A DNA stretch of 64,000 bases. Origin: Plesiomonas shigelloides (lineage in GTDB: Bacteria; Pseudomonadota; Gammaproteobacteria; Enterobacterales; CAMTGL01). This document shows positions 46,618 through 57,142 of this stretch, in pieces; position 1 is the stretch's first letter, and every line of letters starts with the position of its first letter. A model generated the notes under the pieces. It was not told where the DNA came from. It was given only the letters and a program-made list of their open reading frames with translations, and did no database searches. The position numbers and the translations under genes were made by a program. The stretch is from positions 1,302,001-1,366,000 of the forward strand of contig NZ_LT575468.1 in NCBI RefSeq assembly GCF_900087055.1, given 5' to 3'.

Positions 46618-48234
46618 ATGATACGTTTAACTGAAATTAAGCTGCCTCTCAATCATGAGGACGGTGCGCTACTTGACGCTATTGCGGCAAAGCTGAAAAT
46701 CCCAGCCCAGCAAGTGATCTCTTTCAACGTGTTTAAACGTGGCTATGATGCTCGTAAGAAAAACGATATCCAACTGATTTATACCGTGGATGTTGAGGTT
46801 GCCAATGCCGAAAAACTGCTGGCTAAATTCGTAAAAGATCAGCACGTGCGGCCAACCCCTGATATGTCTTATAAATTTGTGGCGCAGGCGCCTGCAAATT
46901 TGCAAGAGCGTCCGTTGGTGATTGGTTTTGGGCCTTGTGGTCTGTTTGCCGCGTTAGTGCTGGCTCAAATGGGCTTTAAGCCGATTATCGTAGAGCGCGG
47001 TAAAGAAGTGCGTGAACGTACCAAAGATACCTTCGGTTTTTGGCGTAAACGTACCCTCAACCCTGAGTCCAACGTGCAGTTTGGTGAGGGTGGCGCAGGT
47101 ACGTTCTCTGATGGCAAGCTGTATAGCCAAGTTAAAGACCCTAATTTCTATGGCCGTAAAGTGGTCACTGAATTTGTGGAAGCTGGCGCACCAGAAGAAA
47201 TTCTCTATGTGAGCAAGCCGCATATCGGTACCTTTAAACTGGTGACCATGATTGAAAAAATGCGCGCCAAAATTATCGAATTGGGCGGCGAAATTCGCTT
47301 TAGCACCCGTGTGGATGACATCCATATTGAAGATGGACAAATCACTGGTGTGACTCTGTCCAATGGCGAAGAGATCAAATCGCGCCATGTGGTGCTGGCG
47401 GTTGGCCACAGTGCACGCGATACCTTTGAGATGCTGCACGAGCGCGGCGTGTATATGGAAGCTAAACCGTTCTCGGTCGGTTTCCGTATTGAGCACAAGC
47501 AATCCATGATTGATGAAGCGCGTTTTGGTAAAAATGCCGGCCATCCACTGTTAGGCGCGGCAGATTATAAATTGGTGCATCACTGTAAAAATGGCCGCAC
47601 CGTATACAGCTTCTGTATGTGCCCAGGTGGCACCGTGGTGGCGGCGACCTCAGAAGAAGGCCGCGTGGTGACCAACGGTATGAGCCAATACTCGCGTGCT
47701 GAGCGTAATGCCAACAGTGCAATCGTGGTCGGGATTTCTCCTGAGCAAGATTATCCGGGCGATCCGTTGGCCGGTATTCGTCTGCAACGTGAGCTGGAAG
47801 CGAATGCCTATAAGCTGGGCGGTGAAAACTATGATGCGCCAGCGCAGAAAATTGGTGATTTCCTGAAAGGGCGAGAACCAAGCGAACTGGGCGATGTGCA
47901 GCCATCGTTCACCCCAGGTATTAAGCTGACCGATCTCTCTAAGGCGCTGCCAGCATTTGCGATTGATGCCATCCGCGAAGCCATTCCGGCCTTCGATCGT
48001 CAAATCAAAGGCTTTGCCTCTGAAGATGGTCTGCTGACAGGCGTAGAAACGCGTACCTCCTCTCCGGTGTGCATCAAGCGCGGTAAAGATTACCAAAGTA
48101 TCAACCTCAAAGGCTTTTACCCAGCAGGGGAAGGCGCGGGCTACGCGGGGGGTATTTTGTCGGCGGGTATTGATGGCATCAAAGTGGCCGAAGCCGTTGC
48201 GCGTGATATCGTCGAGCAGTGTGATAAAGCGTAA
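46618..48234 (+). CDS. NAD(P)/FAD-dependent oxidoreductase (YtfP-like family)
   Basis: 538-aa flavoprotein. A small N-terminal domain (residues 1-95) precedes the FAD dinucleotide fold [39 protein letters not shown] and the C-terminal FAD motif [21 protein letters not shown]. The family is widespread and often called a putative dehydrogenase; substrate unknown. ATG 46618 ([18 protein letters not shown]) matches the family start. fdxA is divergent. It ends with a strong terminator. Confidence 0.88.
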   Translation: MIRLTEIKLPLNHEDGALLDAIAAKLKIPAQQVISFNVFKRGYDARKKNDIQLIYTVDVEVANAEKLLAKFVKDQHVRPTPDMSYKFVAQAPANLQERPLVIGFGPCGLFAALVLAQMGFKPIIVERGKEVRERTKDTFGFWRKRTLNPESNVQFGEGGAGTFSDGKLYSQVKDPNFYGRKVVTEFVEAGAPEEILYVSKPHIGTFKLVTMIEKMRAKIIELGGEIRFSTRVDDIHIEDGQITGVTLSNGEEIKSRHVVLAVGHSARDTFEMLHERGVYMEAKPFSVGFRIEHKQSMIDEARFGKNAGHPLLGAADYKLVHHCKNGRTVYSFCMCPGGTVVAATSEEGRVVTNGMSQYSRAERNANSAIVVGISPEQDYPGDPLAGIRLQRELEANAYKLGGENYDAPAQKIGDFLKGREPSELGDVQPSFTPGIKLTDLSKALPAFAIDAIREAIPAFDRQIKGFASEDGLLTGVETRTSSPVCIKRGKDYQSINLKGFYPAGEGAGYAGGILSAGIDGIKVAEAVARDIVEQCDKA

Positions 48235-48285
48235 TAGTGCGCTAAAGCATAATTCGCAGATATTGTTGCGGTTAATGTGACAGAG

Positions 48286-48311
48286 AAAAGGGCTCGTATG
48301 AGCCCTTTTTT
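48286..48311 (+). terminator. Terminator of the FAD oxidoreductase gene
   Basis: AAAAGGGCTC and GAGCCCTTTT pair around GTAT with a T-run. Confidence 0.92.
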
Positions 48312-48441
48312 GATCCTGCCATATTATGAGCGATGCATAGTAAAGTTATGACATAACATTCATTCTTTATACTTAGCGCACTATCGTTTATTGGTGACGA
48401 TCTTGAATGTGATAGCTAAATTAATGGCTATTGAATAAAAG

Positions 48442-50088
48442 TTAATTTAACCGAAAATTTTGAATCAGCGTTTGTAACTGATAAGACAAATCCATCAGTA
48501 TTCGGCTAGAGCTTGCCATCTGATTTGCGCCGTTGGAAACCTCTTCCGATGCAGCATTAATATTAAGAATATTTTTGTTTAAATCCTCGGTAACTGAACC
48601 TTGCTGCTCAGTAGCCGTAGCTATTTGAATGCTTGTTTGCGAGATTTCGGCAATGGCTTTGCTAACATCATCAATGAGTGTGCCCACATTATTGGAGATG
48701 TTGACAGTATATTGCATCATCTCTTGGCTTTGCTTCATGGTCTCGGATGATTTTTTAGCGCGATGTTGGAGCTTTAAAATAATCTCATTAATTTGGCTGG
48801 TTGAATCTTGGGTCCGTTTAGCCAAGGTTCTGACTTCATCCGCTACAACGGCAAATCCACGACCTTGTTCACCCGCTCGAGCCGCTTCAATGGCCGCATT
48901 TAATGCCAATAAGTTAGTTTGTTCGGCGATATCGCGAATTACTTCAATAACCACTTCAATGCTACGGCTATCATTATCTAGCTGGTGGATAGATTCCGCG
49001 GTTTCTTCAATGGATGTGGCAACTTTATTGATGCTCTCGATAGACGTGCGAACGGTATCTGTACCCGCAGATGTCTGCTCATTGGCTTGATTGGCCGAAT
49101 TTGCTGCGTCATTGGTGTTACGAGCAACTTCTTGAACCGTGGATTGCATCTCCGTCATTGCCGTCGACAGTTGGTTTAACTCATCTTTTTGGCGAGTCAT
49201 GTTCTCTGCTGAAAGAGTCGCAACTTGGCTAAGCTCCTCTGAGGCTGATGTGAGCTGAGAGATAGAGTTAGAAATGTTGTTCACTAAATTGTGCAAGTTA
49301 TTCTGCATGCTTGCCACACCTTTAGCTAAAAGACCAAACTCGTCTTTATTAAACTTAGTCAGATCTATTTTTTCGATCAGATCCCCTTTAGATACTTTAT
49401 CAATTTGCTCCATTAAAATACTCAGTGGATTTTTGATACTTTTAGTGATCATCAAGGTGATTGCGGCGAAAATGAAAAAGACGATTAAGGTAACGATAAT
49501 ACTTAAGTTGATTGAGTAATCATATGTGTTAGTAAATTCAGCACTTAGGCGATGCGTAAAGTTTTCATTCCTTTGTTTAAGCTGCTCAGAGTAGTTCGAT
49601 ACATCACTGATTGCCTGTCGACGCGCCGGCATGTTTCTTAGCTGATTTGCTAAGGGAATGTTGTTGCTCAACAAAGCTTGCTGTAGTTGATCATGAAGCT
49701 TAAAAAAGATAGTCGCTGATTCATTGATCTTGTTATACAAGCTAAGCGCTTGTGCAGAATGATTACCTAAAGATTTGTACTCATCCATGGCTTTATAGAA
49801 TTCGTTTTTTTCTATTTCAAACTCACGAATGTTGTCGTTTAAGCGTTCGGTATTACTATCCAGCGCGGCTAAAAGCATACTTAACTGTAAACGCCGTGCT
49901 TCGCCAATTGAAATTTGAATATGCGATGTATCATTTAGCGCAGGGATTGAGTTTTTAGTCATGTTTTGTGTTTGATTGTACATATAGCGCAATTCATGAG
50001 CAGAGGAAAATCTCATGATGAGCATGACAACAAACAGGAGAGAAAAAGCTGCTACAACTTTTTGTATGATGGACATTTTTTTAAGCAT
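48442..50088 (-). CDS. Methyl-accepting chemotaxis protein
   Basis: 548-aa chemoreceptor. First membrane helix at residues 9-26, a periplasmic four-helix-bundle type sensor domain (about 30-190), second membrane helix near 195-215 ([21 protein letters not shown]), HAMP domain ([21 protein letters not shown]) and the cytoplasmic signalling coiled coil with the invariant tip [20 protein letters not shown] and [15 protein letters not shown]. There is no CheR-docking pentapeptide at the C-terminus. Ligand unknown. It stands alone with its 3' end facing the convergent FAD oxidoreductase gene. Confidence 0.93.
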   Translation of the reverse strand: MLKKMSIIQKVVAAFSLLFVVMLIMRFSSAHELRYMYNQTQNMTKNSIPALNDTSHIQISIGEARRLQLSMLLAALDSNTERLNDNIREFEIEKNEFYKAMDEYKSLGNHSAQALSLYNKINESATIFFKLHDQLQQALLSNNIPLANQLRNMPARRQAISDVSNYSEQLKQRNENFTHRLSAEFTNTYDYSINLSIIVTLIVFFIFAAITLMITKSIKNPLSILMEQIDKVSKGDLIEKIDLTKFNKDEFGLLAKGVASMQNNLHNLVNNISNSISQLTSASEELSQVATLSAENMTRQKDELNQLSTAMTEMQSTVQEVARNTNDAANSANQANEQTSAGTDTVRTSIESINKVATSIEETAESIHQLDNDSRSIEVVIEVIRDIAEQTNLLALNAAIEAARAGEQGRGFAVVADEVRTLAKRTQDSTSQINEIILKLQHRAKKSSETMKQSQEMMQYTVNISNNVGTLIDDVSKAIAEISQTSIQIATATEQQGSVTEDLNKNILNINAASEEVSNGANQMASSSRILMDLSYQLQTLIQNFRLN

Positions 50089-50373
50089 ATCAGTTCAGGT
50101 TTTCCTTTGTTCGTTATTTGCGCAGCAGCGAGCGCAAAATGATAATCGTGATGCTGTCACGATTACTATGTCCATTTGTATGGCGACAAAGGGGGCGTAA
50201 TATTAAGAAGATATCGTCAATATAGGTGTTGAATGCTCAATTATAATACAAATATGAGTTTGGCATGTCTTAATTGTTTGTTTTTTGCTCTGTTGTGCGT
50301 CAGCGATTACTTTAATCGTCTGAATATTCCGCTGGTGTTGTCTGTCTCACTATTGCTATGCTGTCATCTGAGA

Positions 50374-50491
50374 ATAGTCGGGGAACCTCGGTGTGACGCA
50401 AGGCTGCAAGCTATGACGTCATCGCGAGGCTGAGATCGCGTATGCGAGACCCGTAGAACCTGATTCAGTTTGTACTGACGTAGGGAACTAT
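50374..50491 (+). ncRNA. TPP riboswitch (THI element) of thiD
   Basis: The thiamin-pyrophosphate aptamer signatures occur in order: CGGGG, GGCTGAGA, ACCCG, GAACCTGAT, GACGTAGGGAA. P1 is ATAGT/ACTAT. The P3 arm is enlarged (CCTCG/CGAGG enclosing about 35 bases with the palindrome ATGACGTCAT), and a small extra hairpin TCGC-GTAT-GCGA sits between CTGAGA and ACCCG. The roughly 195 bases to the thiD ATG hold the expression platform; no U-tract terminator is obvious, so control may be translational. Confidence 0.95.
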
Positions 50492-50686
50492 CCGCATCTT
50501 GCATCTCTGCCTCTGAGGCTCCATGTCGCAGGTTCAATGCCGTATAGGTGAACCCATTTCGGCAACTCATTAGGCAGAAGTGGAGTCTGGCATCGGCAGC
50601 TAATACTGGCTGCCAGTCATGACATTCCCACTATCACACGCAAGTCTGCAAGATAAGGTTCCTGCCGTCGAATTACAGGAGCCAAT

Positions 50687-51643
50687 ATGCCTTGTTCGAC
50701 ACACCACTTTTCCTCCTCAGATGCCGTACTGGATACGCCATCAGCCAAGGCACGACCTAAATCGGCAGAACAGACGATGCCCTCCGCGGCGGATGTTCCG
50801 ATTGTGCTAACTATTGCCGGCTCTGACAGCAGCGGCGGGGCGGGGATCCAAGCCGACATCAAAGCGATTTCTGCTACTGGCAGTTATGCTTGCTCGGTTA
50901 TTACGGCAATTACAGCCCAAAATACCTTAGGCGTCAGCGGTGTCTTTCCCGTATCAGCGAAAGGTATTACGGCGCAGCTCGATGCCGTGTTTTCTGATTT
51001 AAACATTGTGGCGGTAAAAATCGGTATGTTGGGAAACGCCGAGATCATTGACGCTGTGGCACAAGGTCTGCAACGTTATCGACCGGCGCATATCGTGTTG
51101 GATCCAGTGATGGTGGCGACCAGCGGAGATGTGTTGTTAGAGCCGCAAGCGATTAGCGCATTGAAAGAAAAATTGTTGCCACTGGCGGATATTATTACTC
51201 CTAACTTACCCGAGGCGGCAGTATTGATTGGCCACGCGGTTGGGCATCATCCACGCGTATCGCAGGCGTCTGAGTCTGATATGGCCGCTATGATTGAAGA
51301 ATTACGCGCGCTAAGTACCACATTAGGTACTGCCGCGGTATTGCTTAAAGGCGGCCATCTGACCGATGAAAACCACAGTGATGATGTGCTGATCACTGCT
51401 GCAGAGTCTGCGTATTTTCATGCACCGCGCATCCTAACCCGTAATACCCACGGAACGGGTTGTACATTGTCGGCAGCGATAGCGTCCTATTTGGCGCAGG
51501 GTTATCCGTTAGCACAAGCAGTTGCGCAGGCAAAAGACTATATCAGTGCTGCGTTAGCCCATGCTGATCTGTTGCGAGTCGGTCGAGGGCATGGTCCGGT
51601 GCATCACTTTTTTCCCGGCCATTGGCAGTTGCATCGCGCTTAA
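50687..51643 (+). CDS. thiD: HMP/HMP-phosphate kinase ThiD
   Basis: Hydroxymethylpyrimidine (phosphate) kinase of thiamin synthesis and salvage, ribokinase fold. LTIAGSDSSGGAGIQADIKAI, ITPNLPEAAVLIG, VLLKGGHL and the catalytic TRNTHGTGCTLSAAIASYL are conserved. The protein is 318 aa against 266 for E. coli ThiD because of a polar N-terminal extension of about 38 residues. AGGAG 6 bases before ATG 50687 supports the long start; ATG 50777 would remove most of the extension but has no ribosome site. Controlled by the upstream TPP riboswitch. Confidence 0.95.
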   Translation: MPCSTHHFSSSDAVLDTPSAKARPKSAEQTMPSAADVPIVLTIAGSDSSGGAGIQADIKAISATGSYACSVITAITAQNTLGVSGVFPVSAKGITAQLDAVFSDLNIVAVKIGMLGNAEIIDAVAQGLQRYRPAHIVLDPVMVATSGDVLLEPQAISALKEKLLPLADIITPNLPEAAVLIGHAVGHHPRVSQASESDMAAMIEELRALSTTLGTAAVLLKGGHLTDENHSDDVLITAAESAYFHAPRILTRNTHGTGCTLSAAIASYLAQGYPLAQAVAQAKDYISAALAHADLLRVGRGHGPVHHFFPGHWQLHRA

Positions 51644-52046
51644 AGGGTTTTCCGCGTAGCGTAAATCTTGGCTGAAAAAAGAACATATGAGTAGCACTCT
51701 GCAATTTCTGAACAGAAAGAGTGCTGCTACATGAGCGTGAAAATAGAGATATAGATGGATGGAGGGGTTATTTTGTTATTCATAAAAAGAGGCAGAGAAT
51801 AACCTGAAATAGACGTGTATTCACATTAATGTAATATTGATGTGGTAAGAATATGCGGGGAATTGCGGGTCTTATTTTTTGATTCGAAATACAGGCTGCT
51901 TAACAATCGTATTTCAAAATTGCATCTTAATAGGTTGTGGTAAATTCAGAACTCGTCATGTGGCAGGATATCAAAACTGTTATGCAACAATACTTGTATT
52001 TGTTTGCTGCTATTCACCAGTATTCACGATACTTGCCAATGGCGGC
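51644..52046. other. Intergenic region after thiD with a bulged hairpin
   Basis: 403 bp. At 51691-51730, AGCACTCT/AGAGTGCT stacks on TTCTG/CAGAA with a bulge, giving about 13 paired bases without a U-tract. The remainder is AT-rich and shows no gene. Confidence 0.5.
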
Positions 52047-52376
52047 TCAGTGAGCCAGCCGTAATCGGCTGTCGTAGCCGCTGTGGGTGTAGTAGGTGGC
52101 GGGAAACACATCCACCAAATTGATGCCGGCCAGCTGGTCAATCAGGTCAGAAAAATTATCGAACGAGTACACTGTGATTTCACGGTACACTTTACCCTGC
52201 ATGTTTTCGATTCCAATGATCATCTCCAGTTCCTTTTCTGGCTCTTCGACCAGCAGCACCGTGTCATCGATTCTCGAATCAAAAAAAGGGACTTCACGGC
52301 CTGGGATATAGAAACTTCTTTCCTGCATATCATCGTCCCGCTCGTCGGTCGCTTTATCTATCAGAGTAAAAAACAT
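52047..52376 (-). CDS. Hypothetical acidic protein
   Basis: 109 aa, acidic, no signal peptide or membrane segment. The middle (VPFFDSRIDDTVLLVEEPEKELEMIIGIENMQGKVYREITVYSFDNF) alternates in a way that suggests beta strands. The ATG at 52376 has a weak GGAT site; an internal ATG at 52328 is an alternative start. I do not recognise a family. Confidence 0.55.
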   Translation of the reverse strand: MFFTLIDKATDERDDDMQERSFYIPGREVPFFDSRIDDTVLLVEEPEKELEMIIGIENMQGKVYREITVYSFDNFSDLIDQLAGINLVDVFPATYYTHSGYDSRLRLAH

Positions 52377-52848
52377 AGGGCTTATCCATGAAAATAATGA
52401 GGATAGTATTTCACCTGCTTATCGGTGGTGCCAGTTGCATATTTGAATTTTGCGATCCATTCAATAGATTTAACTTATTTGCCAATGGATAAAAACAATT
52501 GGTTGAGCGTAGTTTTATATAATGACGATGCGTTATATAAATGCCTCTGTGAAAAATGTAAACGATAAACAGTGAAGTTATCGTAATGTGCGCTAAAAGG
52601 CTGTTTGTTGAGCTGTTAATAATAGTCAGAGACAAATGTTATGAGCAACTTATTTTTATACTTAAAGTAAATTGCAAATGTAAATAACAATTACGCAGCC
52701 GATTTGTAAATAGCAGAAGAATCTTATATTCAGCTGTTATCAGATTTATACCAACACACTTCTTATGGTTATTAAGATGGTGTTTATTCTCCATTTTTTA
52801 CGTGATGAGTCACATCTGAAGCGCTGGGTAAATACGATAAAATGTGCT
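52377..52848. other. AT-rich region upstream of gntR
   Basis: 472 bp without a recognised gene. It leads into the GntR operator at 52849. Several TATAAT-like and TTGTAA-like stretches make promoter assignment by eye unreliable. Confidence 0.4.
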
Positions 52849-52864
52849 ATGTTACAGGTAACAT
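52849..52864 (+). promoter_or_regulatory. GntR operator at gntR
   Basis: ATGTTACAGGTAACAT differs by one base from the palindromic GntR site ATGTTACCGGTAACAT and lies 21 bases before the gntR ATG, so autoregulation is expected. Confidence 0.88.
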
Positions 52865-52885
52865 TACAGCTATTTTCGCGGTAAA

Positions 52886-53881
52886 ATGAAGAAAAAACGC
52901 CCAACATTACAGGACGTAGCTGACATCGTCGGCGTAACTAAAATGACGGTCAGCCGTTATATGCGAGATCCGTCGCAAGTTTCTGCTTCGGTGCAGAGCA
53001 AAATAGCCCGTGCGTTGGATACGCTCGGCTATATTCCTAACCGAGCTCCGGATATTTTATCTAACGCAAAAAGTCAGGCGATAGGGATCTTATTACCCTC
53101 CTTGACCAACCAAGTATTTGCTGAGGTATTGCGTGGCATCGAGTCGGTCACGGAAGATCGCGGTTACCAAACCATGTTGGCGCACTACGGGTATAGCCCT
53201 CAAATGGAGGAGCAACGTATTGCATCGTTACTGTCTTATAACGTAGATGGGCTGATCCTCTCCGAAAGCTACCACACGCCGCGCACGTTGAAGATGATTG
53301 AAACGGCTGGAGTGCCGGTGGTGGAAATCATGGATACCCGTTCGCCGTGCATTGAATTGGCGGTCGGGCTGGATAATGTGGCAGCTGGTTGTGCTATGAC
53401 CACTTTGATGTTGGAAAAAGGTTACCGCAACATTGTTTACCTTGGCGCGCGGATGGACGTGCGTACCCAGCAGCGTCTGGAAGGCTACAGCCAAGCCATG
53501 CAAGCGTATGGGCTGACACCGCGTCAGGTGATGACGGAGGCCGCTTCGTCTTACTCGCTGGGGGCTGAATTGTTGGAAGAAACGCGTCGGCGTTATCCTG
53601 AAACCGATGGCATTTTTTGTACCAACGATGACTTGGCGGTTGGGGCTATCTTTGCCTGCCAACGTTTAGGCATTCGTATTCCGCAAGATATCGCCATTGC
53701 CGGTTTTCACGGCCACGATATCGGACAGACGATTGTCCCGCGCTTGGCCAGTGTGCATACGCCACGTAAAGAGATGGGCAAGCGCGCAGCAGAGATGCTG
53801 TTAGCGCGATTGCAGCGTGTGGCCATTGCGGAGCCGGTGTTGGATTTAGGCTATACCCTCGAAACCGGTGAAAGCCTGTAA
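52886..53881 (+). CDS. gntR: Gluconate repressor GntR (LacI family)
   Basis: 331-aa LacI/GalR-family repressor: HTH TLQDVADIVGVTKMTVSRYMRDPSQVS, hinge helix region NRAPDILSNAKSQAIGILLPSL, then a periplasmic-binding-protein-like ligand domain ending AIAGFHGHDIGQTIVPRLASVHTP. It matches E. coli GntR. Gluconate should release it from the operators at 52849 and 57143-57172. Convergent with eda and separated by a shared terminator. Confidence 0.95.
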   Translation: MKKKRPTLQDVADIVGVTKMTVSRYMRDPSQVSASVQSKIARALDTLGYIPNRAPDILSNAKSQAIGILLPSLTNQVFAEVLRGIESVTEDRGYQTMLAHYGYSPQMEEQRIASLLSYNVDGLILSESYHTPRTLKMIETAGVPVVEIMDTRSPCIELAVGLDNVAAGCAMTTLMLEKGYRNIVYLGARMDVRTQQRLEGYSQAMQAYGLTPRQVMTEAASSYSLGAELLEETRRRYPETDGIFCTNDDLAVGAIFACQRLGIRIPQDIAIAGFHGHDIGQTIVPRLASVHTPRKEMGKRAAEMLLARLQRVAIAEPVLDLGYTLETGESL

Positions 53882-53940
53882 TGGTTTGGTGCGCACAGGT
53901 GAGACGCAAGTCATGTAATGCTTGTTATGCCATCTAAATA

Positions 53941-53980
53941 AAAAAATCCGGTCACGCTAAAGCGTTAGACCGGATTTTTT
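53941..53980. terminator. Bidirectional terminator between gntR and eda
   Basis: AAAAAATCCGGTC and GACCGGATTTTTT enclose an inner ACGCT/AGCGT stem. Confidence 0.92.
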
Positions 53981-54045
53981 ATGCTTGTTTGCTAGAACGC
54001 TAGATTTTAAGGCTTCTAGTGCTCTCAAATTAAGAGTGAAAGCAA

Positions 54046-54687
54046 TTACGCTTTAGACACCAGTGCTACAGCGTCAGCAGCCAGACGCGTAATGCCCGCC
54101 CAATCACCGGCAGCAATCAGATCTGCTGGCAGCATCCAAGAGCCACCCACAGTAGCTACGCACTTGGCAGACAGGTACTCATGCACGTTTTTCGGGCTGA
54201 TACCGCCAGTAGGGCAGAAACGAATCTGTGGCAGCGGCGCTGCGATAGATTTCAGCGCGGCTGCGCCGCCATTGGCTTCAGCTGGGAAGAATTTCAGGTG
54301 AGTATAGCCTTGAGCCAGCGCTTGCATCACTTCAGAAGGCGTTGCAACACCAGGGATCAGCGCCGTGCTGTGCTTTTTCGCGTGCGCCAGCAGCTCGTGG
54401 GTGAACCCTGGGCTGATAACAAACTTGGCACCCGCGGCAACCGCAGCATCATATTGTTCTGGATTGATTACGGTACCGGCACCGATCATCGCTTCTGGCA
54501 TTGCATCGGCAATCGCGCGGATAGCTTCCAGAGCAGCATCAGTACGCAGGGTAACTTCGAATACGGTGATCCCGCCATCAGCCAGTGCTTTGGCCATAGG
54601 AACAGCGTCTTCCACCTTGTTGATAACCATTACAGGAACAACCGGTGATGCGGCAAAAACCTCAGCAGGGGATACAGTCCAGTTCAT
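54046..54687 (-). CDS. eda: KHG/KDPG aldolase
   Basis: Class I aldolase of the Entner-Doudoroff pathway, splitting 2-keto-3-deoxy-6-phosphogluconate to pyruvate and glyceraldehyde-3-phosphate. 213 aa, the E. coli length. FEVTLRT holds the catalytic Glu and HLKFFPAEANGG the Schiff-base lysine; RFCPTGGISPKNVHEYL follows. ATG 54687 (MNWTVSPAEVF) has AAGGAA upstream; an ATG ten codons earlier is rejected. Downstream of edd but behind a terminator-like hairpin. Confidence 0.97.
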   Translation of the reverse strand: MNWTVSPAEVFAASPVVPVMVINKVEDAVPMAKALADGGITVFEVTLRTDAALEAIRAIADAMPEAMIGAGTVINPEQYDAAVAAGAKFVISPGFTHELLAHAKKHSTALIPGVATPSEVMQALAQGYTHLKFFPAEANGGAAALKSIAAPLPQIRFCPTGGISPKNVHEYLSAKCVATVGGSWMLPADLIAAGDWAGITRLAADAVALVSKA

Positions 54688-54735
54688 GGGGATTCCTTTA
54701 ATCAATCGCTGCCACACGGCAGTCTAAAAAGCAGT

Positions 54736-54761
54736 AAAAACGCACGTCTAAGACGTGCGTT
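54736..54761 (-). terminator. Terminator-like hairpin between edd and eda
   Basis: AACGCACGTC and GACGTGCGTT form a perfect 10-bp stem with a 3-base loop; on the minus strand a short T-run follows. It lies 15 bases after the edd stop and 49 before the eda start, so it may lower eda expression from the gntK-edd transcript. Confidence 0.75.
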
Positions 54762-54775
54762 CAGGTCGTTCAGTA

Positions 54776-56569
54776 TCACTCGATAACGGTCGCGCCGGTT
54801 TCGGCACTGGAGACCGCCTGACGGAATACATGGAACAGATTACGGCCAAAACCGGTCTGCTCTGCGCTCAGGTCAGGATGATACGCGGTACGCTGACTCA
54901 AATCGGCTTCTGTGCTGAGCGTGCCTTCTTTGGCATTCAGCGTAATGATATCGCCATTTTGTAAGAAGGCCAGCGGACCATTTTTGCTCGCTTCCGGTGT
55001 GACGTGGATAGCGGCTGGAATTTTACCGGAGGCACCGGACAGACGACCATCGGTCACCAGCGCCACTTTGAAGCCGGCTTTCTGGATATTCCCCAGAATT
55101 GGCATCAGCTTATGCAGTTCAGGCATGCCGTTGGCACCCGGACCGTTATGGCGAACCACCACAATCACATCGCGGTTCAGAAGACCGGCTTTGTACGCGG
55201 CTTCAACATCGTGCTGAGATTCGAAAATCTCAACCGGTGCGCTGATGATATGGTGCTCTGGCGCTACGGCGCTGACTTTAATCACGCCACGGCCCAAATT
55301 ACCAGACAGCACTTTCAGGCCGCCCGTTGCGTTGAATACACCATCGCCTGCGGCAATGACATCGGGATTACGGGTTTCAGTTACTGGTACCCAGTTCAGC
55401 TGACCGTTTTCCAGTACAGGCTCAGACAGATAGTCTTCCATGCTACCGAATACCGGCGTGGCATCCATGTGCAGCAGACCGCGATCTGCCAGCTTACGCA
55501 GCAGCAGTGGTACACCACCGGCTTCGTGGAAGGCGTTGATGTCGGCTGGGCCGTTCGGGTACACACGAGTCATCAATGGCACCACATCAGACAGATCGCT
55601 GAAGTCATCCCAAGTCACAATCAGACCCGCAGCGCGAGCGACAGCAATCATGTGCAGTGTGTGGTTGGTGCTACCGCCGGAAGCCAGCAGGGCGACCAGA
55701 CCGTTGACCATAGCACGTGCGTCAACCACGTCCGCCAGTGGGCGGTAGGTGCTGCTGCCTTGAACCATACCGGCAATCTTGCGTGCGGCATCATCAGTCA
55801 GCGCCGCGCGCAGTTCGGTGTTCGGGGCGATAAAGGCGGAACCAGGCAGCATCAGACCCATGGCTTCAAACACCAATTGGTTGGTGTTGGCGGTGCCATA
55901 GAATGTACAGGTGCCCGGGGCGTGGTAGGCACCACACTCCATGTCTAGCAGTGCTTCACGGCCTAATTTACCGGCAGCATATTCTTGACGAATTTTAACT
56001 TTCTCGTCATTGCTGATACCGGTCGGCATTGGGCCGGCAGGAACAAATGCAGTAGGCAGGTGACCAAAGGTCAGTGCGCCCATCAGTTGGCCCGGTGCGA
56101 TTTTATCGCAGATGCCGAGCAGCAAAGTACCGTCGAAGGTATTGTGGCTGAGTGAGACTGCGGTTGCTTGTGCAATCAGATCGCGCGAGAACAGAGACAT
56201 ATCCATGCCCGGCTGGCCTTGCGTTACACCATCACACATAGCAGGTACGCCACCGGCAACTTGGGCACTGTGACCCAGCTCTGCCAGTACGGCTTTAATT
56301 TGATCTGGATAGTGCTGGTATGGCTGATGCGCAGACAGCATATCGTTGTATGCAGTCACGATGCCGATGTTGGCACGGGTCATATCCAGAATGTTGTGCT
56401 TTTGCTGGCTGGAACAGGCCGCGACGGCATGCGCCAAGTTACCGCAGGCCAGTGCCGCGCGGTTTTTGCCTTGTGCTGCCTGAGATTGGATCTGCGCCAG
56501 ATAACGCGCGCGGGACTCCGCGCTGCGCTCCGCGATGCGTGCGGTAACCTGGTTAATAACTGGATGCAT
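54776..56569 (-). CDS. edd: 6-phosphogluconate dehydratase
   Basis: Iron-sulfur dehydratase of the IlvD/Edd family, turning 6-phosphogluconate into KDPG. 597 aa. [24 protein letters not shown] and [17 protein letters not shown] carry cluster-ligand cysteines, and [21 protein letters not shown] is the family signature. ATG 56569 shares its A with the end of the gntK stop codon, with AAGGGG upstream, so translation is coupled to gntK. Confidence 0.97.
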   Translation of the reverse strand: MHPVINQVTARIAERSAESRARYLAQIQSQAAQGKNRAALACGNLAHAVAACSSQQKHNILDMTRANIGIVTAYNDMLSAHQPYQHYPDQIKAVLAELGHSAQVAGGVPAMCDGVTQGQPGMDMSLFSRDLIAQATAVSLSHNTFDGTLLLGICDKIAPGQLMGALTFGHLPTAFVPAGPMPTGISNDEKVKIRQEYAAGKLGREALLDMECGAYHAPGTCTFYGTANTNQLVFEAMGLMLPGSAFIAPNTELRAALTDDAARKIAGMVQGSSTYRPLADVVDARAMVNGLVALLASGGSTNHTLHMIAVARAAGLIVTWDDFSDLSDVVPLMTRVYPNGPADINAFHEAGGVPLLLRKLADRGLLHMDATPVFGSMEDYLSEPVLENGQLNWVPVTETRNPDVIAAGDGVFNATGGLKVLSGNLGRGVIKVSAVAPEHHIISAPVEIFESQHDVEAAYKAGLLNRDVIVVVRHNGPGANGMPELHKLMPILGNIQKAGFKVALVTDGRLSGASGKIPAAIHVTPEASKNGPLAFLQNGDIITLNAKEGTLSTEADLSQRTAYHPDLSAEQTGFGRNLFHVFRQAVSSAETGATVIE

Positions 56570-57084
56570 CAATTGGCCCCTTTAACAGCTGCGACGGCAC
56601 GCTCAACAACCTCATCAAACGGTGCGTTTACATCAATACGCAGAATGCCGGACTCGCCGGTGGCAACTGGACATTCCAGCGTCTCGAACTGGCTTTGCAG
56701 CATGTTTTCCTTCTGGAAATGACCGCTGCGCTGACGGATACGCTCCAGGATGACATCGTAAGTACCGTCCAAGTAGACGAAAGTCACATTTTGATTCCCT
56801 TCACGAATCATATCACGATACTTACGCTTGAGTGCTGAACAGACGATGATTCCGGTTTCATTTTTCATCTCAATGCTGAAAACCGCATCACGGATGCGTT
56901 CTAACCACGGAGCACGATCATCATCATTCAGTGGATTGCCACCGCTCATTTTTAGGATGTTTGCTTTTGGGTGCAAATCATCACCATCAATGAACTTGGC
57001 ATTCAGTGCATTTGCCAGTGCGGCACCCACACTTGACTTACCACACGCGGAAACACCCATCACGATAATGCTGCGACCTGCCAT
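56569..57084 (-). CDS. gntK: Gluconokinase
   Basis: ATP-dependent gluconate kinase producing 6-phosphogluconate, 171 aa. The P-loop GVSACGKSS lies at residues 10-18, followed by FIDGDDLHPKANILKMSGGNPLNDDDRAPWL and the lid region LERIRQRSGHFQKENMLQSQFETLE. GAGG 7 bases before the ATG. First gene of gntK-edd-eda, divergent from gntU across two GntR operators. Confidence 0.97.
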   Translation of the reverse strand: MAGRSIIVMGVSACGKSSVGAALANALNAKFIDGDDLHPKANILKMSGGNPLNDDDRAPWLERIRDAVFSIEMKNETGIIVCSALKRKYRDMIREGNQNVTFVYLDGTYDVILERIRQRSGHFQKENMLQSQFETLECPVATGESGILRIDVNAPFDEVVERAVAAVKGAN

Positions 57085-57142
57085 AGTTTGACCTCAATCT
57101 CAATTTTGAAAGTTGCTTGTGTTTAGCTGTATCTACGATAGC

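Noticed and set aside
55004-55948. 314-codon frame antisense to edd
   Set aside because: A shadow of the strongly conserved Edd sequence, rich in His/Gln as typical of antisense frames.
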